From NCBI GenBank assembly GCA_017307315.1, contig JAFKFF010000097.1, forward strand, positions 1-13,122: a stretch of DNA of 13,122 nucleotides, written 5' to 3'. Source of the DNA: Alphaproteobacteria bacterium. GTDB lineage: Bacteria; Pseudomonadota; Alphaproteobacteria; Micropepsales; Micropepsaceae. A model generated the notes under the pieces. The model saw nothing but the letters and a program-made list of their open reading frames with translations. It was not told the origin of the DNA and did not search any database. Positions 1-5,149 of this stretch are shown here, piece by piece. The translations under genes and the position numbers were made by a program. Position 1 is the first letter of the stretch. Each line of letters opens with the position of its first letter.

Positions 1-445
1 CCTCGCGGCTTTCGACCGGCGAGAGATATTGAAAATCCAGCGCGACCTCGCGCGCGCCTTCCGGCACGTCGATATGGAAGGCATAGACGTCGGCGGTATC
101 GCGCTGCCAGGGCACGGTCTTGCCGCCGGCCTGAACGGTAAGGCCCGCGAATTTATTGATCGGTCCGTTGGGCGCATGGTTGCCGGGCAGCCAGCGCGGA
201 TAGAGCAGCACCATCGGCCCGGATTTTGCGACCGGAATGACCTCATGCACCCGCATGATGCCTTGGGCGGGATCGGTGGCATCGACCGACAAGCGGATGG
301 TCCCGCCCGGATAGGGAATATCCTGCGGCGCCGGAATGGGCGGAGGCATGGGAACCGGCTGAGGTCCCGGATAAGGGCCGCTGGTCTGGGCGCTTGCGCC
401 CGCCGTCATCACGGACAGCAGAAGAACCGGAAGAATGCGTCGCAT
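1..445 (-). CDS. Exported M61-family (glycyl aminopeptidase-like) metallopeptidase, N-terminal part
   Basis: Only the first 148 residues are in the window; the gene runs off the left edge. Seen: an N-terminal signal peptide (MRRILPVLLLSVMTAGASA, probable cleavage ASA-Q at about residue 19), a proline-rich linker (about 22-46), then a beta-rich stretch containing LYPRWLPGNHAPNGPINKFA and DVYAFHIDVPEGA. That stretch matches the N-terminal domain of M61 peptidases, where a W-x-PG segment before a conserved beta-sandwich is typical. The HExxH zinc site would lie beyond the window. The ATG at 445 is preceded by a GGGGGA Shine-Dalgarno stretch (450-455, - strand) at good spacing, and a GCTAAAGT -10-like element lies at 472-479. 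It is transcribed divergently from the hydrolase at 554. The product is expected in the periplasm or envelope. Family assignment rests on the N-domain alone. Confidence 0.8.
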   Translation of the reverse strand, partial: MRRILPVLLLSVMTAGASAQTSGPYPGPQPVPMPPPIPAPQDIPYPGGTIRLSVDATDPAQGIMRVHEVIPVAKSGPMVLLYPRWLPGNHAPNGPINKFAGLTVQAGGKTVPWQRDTADVYAFHIDVPEGAREVALDFQYLSPVESRE

Positions 446-553
446 ATCGTCCCCCAACCCTGTTTTCCGGCACTTTAGCAAGGCGGGGCCGGTGGTGAAC
501 AGGCGCTTTCATACGTCATGAGAAAGGAGCCTATGCGAATCGATGGAGACCTC

Positions 554-1582
554 ATGTCCAACCGCCTGAAATCCGGACGCCTGACGCTTGCCCTGACGAT
601 TTCTCTGTTCGGGGCGCTGCCCGCCGCGGCACAGGACGGGCCGGCCTATGGCGCCATACTGGAAGGCTTCGCCTATCCCCACCCGGTCCAACATTACCGT
701 TTCACGTCGCAGGGCCAGGCGATGGACATGGCCTATATGGACGTCAAGCCGGCTTCCCCCAACGGCCACACCGTCGTTCTCCTGCACGGAAAGAATTTCT
801 GCGCCGCGACCTGGGAGGGAACCATCCATGCGCTCACCGGCGCTGGCTATCGCGTGATAGCTCCGGACCAGATCGGCTTCTGCAAGTCCACCAAGCCGGC
901 CCATTATCAATACAGCTTCGAGCAGCTGGCTTCCAACACGCGCGCCCTGCTGCATGCCGCCGGCGTCACCAAGGCCGTGATCATGGGCCATTCCATGGGC
1001 GGCATGCTGGCGACGCGCTACGCGCTCACCTTCCCGCAGGAAACCGAGATGCTGGTATCGCTGGATGCGCTGGGCCTGGAAGACGGCCGCGCCAAGGGCG
1101 TGCCCTGGACCGGCGTCGATGAAGCCTACCGATCCTCGCTGAAGACCACCGCGGACAGCATCCGCGCCTACGAGAAGAGCGTCTATTACGGCGGCGAATG
1201 GAAACCCGAATATGACAAGTGGGTCGAGATGCAGGCCGGCATGTTTCGCGGCAAGGACAAGGAATTGATGGCCTGGAACGCGGCGCTGACCTCGGAAATG
1301 ATCTACACCCAGCCCGTGATCCACGAACTGGAGCGGCTGAAGATGCCGGTGCTCTTCATCGTCGGCGACAAGGACACGACCGGAAAGAGCAACAAGGTTC
1401 CGCCGGATGTGAACGCCACCCTGGGCAATTTCGGCGCGATGGGGAAAGCGGCTGTCGCGCGCGTGGCGCACGGCCAGTTGATCGAGTTTCCCGATTACGG
1501 ACACTCGCCCCAGATCCAGGCGCCGGAAATCTTCCACAAGGCCTTGCTCGGTGCCTTGGAGAAGACTTTGCCGAAGCTTTAG
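554..1582 (+). CDS. Exported alpha/beta-fold hydrolase
   Basis: A secreted serine hydrolase of 342 residues; substrate unknown. Numbering from ATG 554: signal peptide about 1-26 (MSNRLKSGRLTLALTISLFG then ALPAAAQ, cleavage near AAA-Q), oxyanion-side HG motif at 78-79 (VVLLHGKNF), nucleophile elbow GHSMGG with Ser147 (codon 992-994), a likely acidic residue in GDKDTT (Asp274, alternatively Asp272), and catalytic His317 in DYGHSPQ. This is the complete alpha/beta-hydrolase triad in the usual order. I chose ATG 554 because GGAG (545-548) sits 5 nt upstream and it gives a clean signal-peptide n-region. ATG 533, with AAAGGAG ending 4 nt before it, and ATG 518 are in-frame alternatives. The stop overlaps the stop of the convergent phosphomannomutase gene by 4 bp. 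It could be an esterase, lipase or epoxide hydrolase-like enzyme; the sequence does not decide. Confidence 0.9.
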   Translation: MSNRLKSGRLTLALTISLFGALPAAAQDGPAYGAILEGFAYPHPVQHYRFTSQGQAMDMAYMDVKPASPNGHTVVLLHGKNFCAATWEGTIHALTGAGYRVIAPDQIGFCKSTKPAHYQYSFEQLASNTRALLHAAGVTKAVIMGHSMGGMLATRYALTFPQETEMLVSLDALGLEDGRAKGVPWTGVDEAYRSSLKTTADSIRAYEKSVYYGGEWKPEYDKWVEMQAGMFRGKDKELMAWNAALTSEMIYTQPVIHELERLKMPVLFIVGDKDTTGKSNKVPPDVNATLGNFGAMGKAAVARVAHGQLIEFPDYGHSPQIQAPEIFHKALLGALEKTLPKL

Positions 1583-3075
1583 ATCTTCTGGTCGTACTCG
1601 CCGACCTCGGGATGCTTGGACAGCCGCGCGTCGATGTCGGCGAACATGGCGCGCATATTGGCTTCCGACACCGGGCTTTCCACCACCACGACCAGCGAAG
1701 GCTTGTTCGACGAGGCGCGGACCAGGCCCCAGGTGCCGTCGGCCAAGGTCACGCGCACGCCGTTGACGGTGACGACGGAAGCGATCTTCTGGCCCAGAAG
1801 CGTCTCGCCCTTTTCGGCCATGGCGGAATAGTCCTTCACCAAGGCTTCGACCACGGCATATTTTTTGTCGTCCGGGCATTCCGGCGCCATGGTGGGCGAG
1901 CCATAGGTCTTGGGCAGGCCGTCATAGAGCGCCGACAATTTCATGCCGCCGGCGCGGTCCATCATTTCCAGCACCTGGATGCCGGCCACGATGCCGTCGT
2001 CATAGCCGTGACCGAACGGCGGGTTGAAGAAGAAATGGCCCGACTTCTCGAAGCCCGCCAGCGCCTTCAATTCGGCGGTGCGGCGCTTGATGTAGGAATG
2101 GCCGGTCTTCCAGTAATCGGTCTTGACGCCCCGCTCCTTCAAAACCGGGTCGGTGAGATAAAGGCCGGTGGATTTCACGTCGACCACGAATTGCGCATTC
2201 TCGTGCCGGGCCGAAAGGTCGCGGGCCAGCAGAACCCCGATCTTGTCCGCGAAAATCTCCCGGCCCTGATCGTCGACCACGCCGCAGCGGTCGCCGTCGC
2301 CATCGAAACCCAGGCAGACATCGGCGCCCTGCACCTTCACCGCATCGCTCATGGCATGCAGCATGTGCAGGTCTTCGGGATTGGGGTTGTATTTAGGGAA
2401 AGTGAAATCGAGGTCGGTGTCCATGCCGATCACTTCCGCGCCGATGCGGCGCAAGGCTTCCGGTGCGAAGGCGCCCGCCGTGCCATTGCCGCAGGCCGCG
2501 ATCACCTTGATCGGCCGCGAAAGCTTGTGCCCCTTGGTGACAGCCTGCAGGTAGGTCTCGCGCATGTCCGGCACCGCGACATAGGCGCCGCCCGGCCGCT
2601 CCTGGGCCAGGCCCTCCAGCACGATCTTCTTGATGACGTTGATCTCGTCCGGCCCGAAGGTGAGCGGGCGCTGCGCGCCCATCTTCACCCCGGTCCAGCC
2701 ATTCTCATTGTGGCTCGCCGTCACCATCGCCACGGCGGGGCAGTCCAGCGCGAATTGCGCGTAATAGGCGACGGGCGACAGCGCCAGACCGATATCGTGC
2801 ACTTCGCATCCCGCCCGCATCAGCCCGATGGTCAGGGCCTGCTTGATGGAAAGCGAGTAGGAGCGGAAATCGTGACCGGTCACGACCTTCGGCTTGACGC
2901 CGATCTGGTGCAGATAGGTTCCCAGACCCAGGCCCAGCGCCTGAACGCCCAGCAGATTGAGTTCCTTGCCGAACAGCCAACGCGCGTCGTATTCGCGAAA
3001 GCCGTTGGGCGTGACCAGCGGCAGGTTTTCGAAATCGGCGGTGTTGGGCTTGAGGTCGAAGCGGGGCTTGAGCAT
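1579..3075 (-). CDS. Phosphomannomutase / phosphoglucomutase
   Basis: Interconverts hexose-6-phosphate and hexose-1-phosphate (mannose and/or glucose), feeding sugar-nucleotide synthesis for LPS, capsule or glycan in the cytoplasm. It has 498 residues, a normal length for the alpha-D-phosphohexomutase superfamily. All four active-site loops are visible: phosphoserine loop TASHNENGWTG (Ser121), Mg-binding DGDGDR (258-263), sugar-binding FEKSGH (342-347) and phosphate-binding RASSNKP (453-459). The N-terminus (VTPNGFREYDARWLFGKELN) resembles rhizobial-type ManB/Pgm proteins. The sugar loop has Phe where many relatives have Gly (GExSGH), but the Glu, Ser, Gly and His are kept. The start at 3075 lacks an obvious Shine-Dalgarno. 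The gene lies 52 bp downstream of the zinc-ribbon gene on the same strand and may be cotranscribed with it. Mannose versus glucose specificity cannot be told from the sequence. Confidence 0.95.
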   Translation of the reverse strand: MLKPRFDLKPNTADFENLPLVTPNGFREYDARWLFGKELNLLGVQALGLGLGTYLHQIGVKPKVVTGHDFRSYSLSIKQALTIGLMRAGCEVHDIGLALSPVAYYAQFALDCPAVAMVTASHNENGWTGVKMGAQRPLTFGPDEINVIKKIVLEGLAQERPGGAYVAVPDMRETYLQAVTKGHKLSRPIKVIAACGNGTAGAFAPEALRRIGAEVIGMDTDLDFTFPKYNPNPEDLHMLHAMSDAVKVQGADVCLGFDGDGDRCGVVDDQGREIFADKIGVLLARDLSARHENAQFVVDVKSTGLYLTDPVLKERGVKTDYWKTGHSYIKRRTAELKALAGFEKSGHFFFNPPFGHGYDDGIVAGIQVLEMMDRAGGMKLSALYDGLPKTYGSPTMAPECPDDKKYAVVEALVKDYSAMAEKGETLLGQKIASVVTVNGVRVTLADGTWGLVRASSNKPSLVVVVESPVSEANMRAMFADIDARLSKHPEVGEYDQKI

Positions 3076-3127
3076 GAGGTGTCCGTGACAGAGGCAATCA
3101 CGCTTTTACCGGCCTCGCCGCCCTCCC

Positions 3128-3319
3128 TCAACCCGGCTCATGCGGGCCCAGGCTGCCGTCCCGCCGCTCGAAACGCGGATTGGCGATATCGAAGGTGTCA
3201 TGTCCGCAATGCGGACAGGGTTGGATCAGCGCGCCCCGGATCATGCGGGTCACCTTGTGACACTTTTCGCACCGGTAATCGGCGCTGTCGCGAACGGTTT
3301 CGCCTGTTTTCTCGCTCAT
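3128..3319 (-). CDS. Small zinc-ribbon protein
   Basis: A 63-residue protein beginning MSEKTGETVRDSADYRC. It has two CxxC knuckles, Cys17-Cys20 and Cys35-Cys38, separated by 14 residues (CEKC...CPHC). This is the layout of a rubredoxin-knuckle zinc ribbon, so it probably binds one zinc ion. The remainder is polar and has no membrane segment. Role unknown: zinc ribbons of this size can be nucleic-acid binding or protein-protein adaptors. I chose ATG 3319. The reading frame stays open to a TTG at 3379, but that would add 20 residues with no ribosome-binding site and consume most of the divergent promoter region before cobA. It is followed after 52 bp by the phosphomannomutase gene on the same strand. 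Confidence 0.75.
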   Translation of the reverse strand: MSEKTGETVRDSADYRCEKCHKVTRMIRGALIQPCPHCGHDTFDIANPRFERRDGSLGPHEPG

Positions 3320-3406
3320 CGGGGTCTCGGCGGGCTGTCGCCCCAGGGCAACGTCCGCCCGCGGCGCCTGTTCCGTCAAGGCGGATGTTTCGGCGTCCGG
3401 CTTTTG

Positions 3407-3412
3407 TATAAT
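3407..3412 (+). promoter_or_regulatory. Consensus -10 hexamer before cobA (possible leaderless start)
   Basis: A perfect TATAAT stands 5 bp before the cobA ATG (3418), with no good -35 hexamer 16-18 bp upstream. Initiation 6-8 nt downstream of this box would place the first base at or beside the A of ATG, giving a leaderless mRNA. No Shine-Dalgarno is present, which fits. Leaderless genes are common in alphaproteobacteria such as Caulobacter. Inferred from position only. Confidence 0.5.
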
Positions 3413-3417
3413 CGGAC

Positions 3418-4230
3418 ATGGACAGGACTTTCGCCGATATCGCAGCCGCCTTGAATCTGCCGGAGTTCCAGCCGGGCTGGGTCTGGCTGGTGGGCGCCGG
3501 TCCGGGCGATCCGGGGCTGATCACGCTTCTGGGCCTTTGCGCGATCGCCGAAGCCGATTTCATTCTTTATGACGCCTTGGTCGATGAAAGCCTGTTGTCG
3601 CTCGCCAAGCCGGGCGTGGGTCTCATCTTCGCGGGCAAGCACGCCGGCGTGCGCACCTGCCGGCAGGAAGACATTTCCCGCCTGCTCGCGGATCTGGCGC
3701 GAGAGGGCCATCGGGTGCTGCGGCTGAAAGGCGGCGATCCCTTCGTGTTCGGGCGGGGCGGCGAGGAAGCGCAGGAACTGGCGCGCGGCGCCATTCCCTT
3801 CCGCGTGGTGCCCGGCATCACCGCAGGCATCGGCGGCCTCGCCTATGCCGGCATTCCCCTGACCCACCGCGACACCAATGCCTCGGTGACATTCCTCACC
3901 GGCCATGGAGCGGACGGCCAATTGCCGGCGCACGACTGGCCGGCGGTCGCCAAAGCATCTCCCACCCTGGTTTTCTACATGGCGCGCAAGCAGGCCGCCG
4001 CCATTGCCGATGCGCTGATGGTGGCGGGGCGCGCATCGCACGAGCCGGTGGCGATCCTGGCCAACGCCACCCGGGCCGATCAGGACGTCGTCCTTACCGA
4101 TCTGGCGGGGCTGGCGGAAGCGGCGGCGAAGAGTCCGGCCATCGCCATCATCGTGGTCGGAAAAAACGTTCTTCTGCGCAACGAATTGGATTGGCTGGGC
4201 CGCATGGCGCCGGCGCTCAATCCTTTTTGA
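3418..4230 (+). CDS. cobA: Uroporphyrinogen-III C-methyltransferase (SUMT)
   Basis: Uses S-adenosylmethionine to methylate uroporphyrinogen III at C-2 and C-7, giving precorrin-2 for siroheme and/or cobalamin. It has 270 residues and is a stand-alone SUMT without the CysG dehydrogenase/chelatase domain. Seen in order: VWLVGAGPGDPGLITL (signature 1, GAGPGDPG at 26-33), YDALVDESLL (51-60), GGDPFVFGRGGEE (105-117, signature 2), VVPGITAG (130-137), GIPLTHR (145-151) and VFYMARKQ (185-192). About 20 residues precede the methylase fold. The ATG has no Shine-Dalgarno and sits 5 bp after a TATAAT, suggesting a leaderless transcript. No other siroheme or cobalamin gene is in the window, so the pathway branch it serves is open. 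Its last 14 bp overlap the convergent DUF1289 gene. Confidence 0.95.
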   Translation: MDRTFADIAAALNLPEFQPGWVWLVGAGPGDPGLITLLGLCAIAEADFILYDALVDESLLSLAKPGVGLIFAGKHAGVRTCRQEDISRLLADLAREGHRVLRLKGGDPFVFGRGGEEAQELARGAIPFRVVPGITAGIGGLAYAGIPLTHRDTNASVTFLTGHGADGQLPAHDWPAVAKASPTLVFYMARKQAAAIADALMVAGRASHEPVAILANATRADQDVVLTDLAGLAEAAAKSPAIAIIVVGKNVLLRNELDWLGRMAPALNPF

Positions 4231-4387
4231 GGCTCGCCATCCGGGCGGGAAGCGCGGCCATGATCCTCTGCCGTTCCGCATCGCTCATCGACGCCCATCC
4301 GGCGATCTCCGCCAGGGTGCGCCCGCAGCCCAGGCACACGCCCTTCCCCGGCTCATAGGTGCAGATCTTCACGCAAGGGCTTTCCAT
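4217..4387 (-). CDS. DUF1289-family small cysteine protein
   Basis: A 56-residue protein (MESPCVKICTYEPGKGVCLG, then CGRTLAEIAGWASMSDAERQ, ending in SLKKD). The four cysteines Cys5, Cys9, Cys18 and Cys21 (CxxxC-x8-CxGC), followed by GRTxxEIxxW and a short helix with SDAERQRIM, are the hallmark of DUF1289, a proteobacterial family of unknown function. The cysteine pattern suggests metal (zinc or iron) binding. The ATG is at 4387; a GGGAG stretch lies about 11 nt upstream on the minus strand. The 3' end overlaps the cobA stop region by 14 bp (4217-4230), tail to tail. It is transcribed divergently from the gene at 4520 and shares the intergenic region holding a CtrA box. Confidence 0.85.
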   Translation of the reverse strand: MESPCVKICTYEPGKGVCLGCGRTLAEIAGWASMSDAERQRIMAALPARMASLKKD

Positions 4388-4463
4388 GCCCCAATATTCT
4401 CCCAGCCGCCGGACCGGATAAAGCCCGCCGAATGGCCGGTTTTGTCAAAGGCCGGGCATGACC

Positions 4464-4479
4464 TTAACCGGGGTTTAAC
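4464..4479 (+). promoter_or_regulatory. CtrA box (TTAA-N7-TTAAC)
   Basis: TTAACCGGGGTTTAAC is an exact match to the CtrA consensus TTAA-N7-TTAAC. A TATCCT sequence at 4490-4495 could be a -10. If so, transcription would start near 4502 and the box would cover the -35 region, the geometry of CtrA-activated promoters. It lies between the divergent genes at 4387 (-) and 4520 (+) and could affect either, but the orientation and the -10 favour the plus-strand gene. Confidence 0.75.
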
Positions 4480-4519
4480 AGCGCTTTCCTATCCTGGCGC
4501 ATCTGCCGGGACCTGTCTG

Positions 4520-5050
4520 ATGGCCAAAGCCCAATTCCACAAGAACCAGCGCGTCTATGTGAAGCCGGTCGGCACCTGGGCCTTGATCGAGCATGTGGTG
4601 CCGCACTGGGCCAAAGGCATCGATGAGCCCATCCGCGTGCATTACGATGTCGGCCTGGGCCGTGAATTCTCCGCCGAGGAATTGCAGAGCGAAGAACCGA
4701 TGGCCGATGTCGCATTGGCCATCGGGCCGCGCTGGCGCGTGGTGCTAGCGCGCAACAAATGGCAGCCCGCCGAAGATTGCGCCCGCCACCCGGTGCCGGG
4801 CACCTATCCCGTGGTGATTACCGGTGAAGCGGAATGGGGCGGCTGGCGCGTGCCGGGCGCCGAATACGACCTCAACCCCCAGCATATCGAGATGCAGGCG
4901 CGCCTGATCGCCAGCGCGCCGCAACTGGCGGCCTTCGCCAACTCCCTGGTGGAATGGGCGCGCAAATCCGGCGAGGAGATGCCCAATTCCCTGGTCGAAC
5001 TGGCCCACAATGCGCAGGACATTCTCGCGCATGTGAAGGGGCAGGGCTGA
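4520..5050 (+). CDS. Conserved-looking hypothetical protein, putative CtrA target
   Basis: A 176-residue soluble protein that I cannot assign to a named family. No signal peptide or membrane segment. Residues 1-60 (MAKAQFHKNQRVYVKPVGTW ... FSAEELQSE) look like a compact beta domain rich in Trp, Val and Tyr. The middle holds RWRVVLARNKWQPAEDC and VVITGEAEWGGW. The C-terminal third (from IEMQARLIASAPQLAAF) is predicted helical. The QARLIASAPQL segment resembles a motif seen in many small phage and bacterial hypothetical proteins, which gives no function. ATG 4520 is chosen over the TTG at 4442 because the latter would put the CtrA box inside the coding region. The ribosome-binding site is weak. 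The CtrA box 41 bp upstream suggests cell-cycle-linked expression. Confidence 0.8.
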   Translation: MAKAQFHKNQRVYVKPVGTWALIEHVVPHWAKGIDEPIRVHYDVGLGREFSAEELQSEEPMADVALAIGPRWRVVLARNKWQPAEDCARHPVPGTYPVVITGEAEWGGWRVPGAEYDLNPQHIEMQARLIASAPQLAAFANSLVEWARKSGEEMPNSLVELAHNAQDILAHVKGQG

Positions 5051-5070
5051 CAGGCTCGACGGCATTGGCC

Positions 5071-5087
5071 GCGCGACTGCGTCGCGC
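5071..5087 (+). repeat. GC-rich hairpin between the hypothetical gene and pepN
   Basis: GCGCGAC-TGC-GTCGCGC is a perfect 7-bp stem with a 3-nt loop, 20 bp after the stop at 5050. No T-run follows, so it is not a classical intrinsic terminator. It could be a Rho-assisted terminator, an mRNA-end stabiliser or an operator. Confidence 0.45.
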
Positions 5088-5096
5088 CAAGATACC

Positions 5097-5126
5097 CTGA
5101 CAGCGCCGCCGCTTTCCCGCTAACCT
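5097..5126 (+). promoter_or_regulatory. Candidate housekeeping promoter for pepN
   Basis: CTGACA (5097-5102, five of six matches to TTGACA) and TAACCT (5121-5126, within GCTAACCT, close to the alphaproteobacterial GCTANA -10) are 18 bp apart. A start near 5133 would give a short leader carrying GAGG (5141-5144), five bases before ATG 5150. Based on motif matching only. Confidence 0.4.
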
Positions 5127-5149
5127 CGGGGCTTCCGACAGAGGTCCCC

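Noticed and set aside
509..1879. 456-codon minus-strand frame over the hydrolase
   Set aside because: Antisense shadow; the plus-strand product has a signal peptide and a full catalytic triad.
3320..3379. TTG start extending the zinc-ribbon protein to 83 residues
   Set aside because: No ribosome-binding site, and the added residues contain no zinc-ribbon element; ATG 3319 is preferred.
1219..3411. 730-codon open frame on the plus strand
   Set aside because: It is antisense to the phosphomannomutase, which has all four catalytic motifs. The translation is Arg/His/Gly-rich with no recognisable domain, a shadow typical of GC-rich DNA.
4442..4519. TTG start giving a 202-residue version of the hypothetical protein
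   Set aside because: It would place the CtrA box and a possible -10 inside the coding region; ATG 4520 gives a natural N-terminus.
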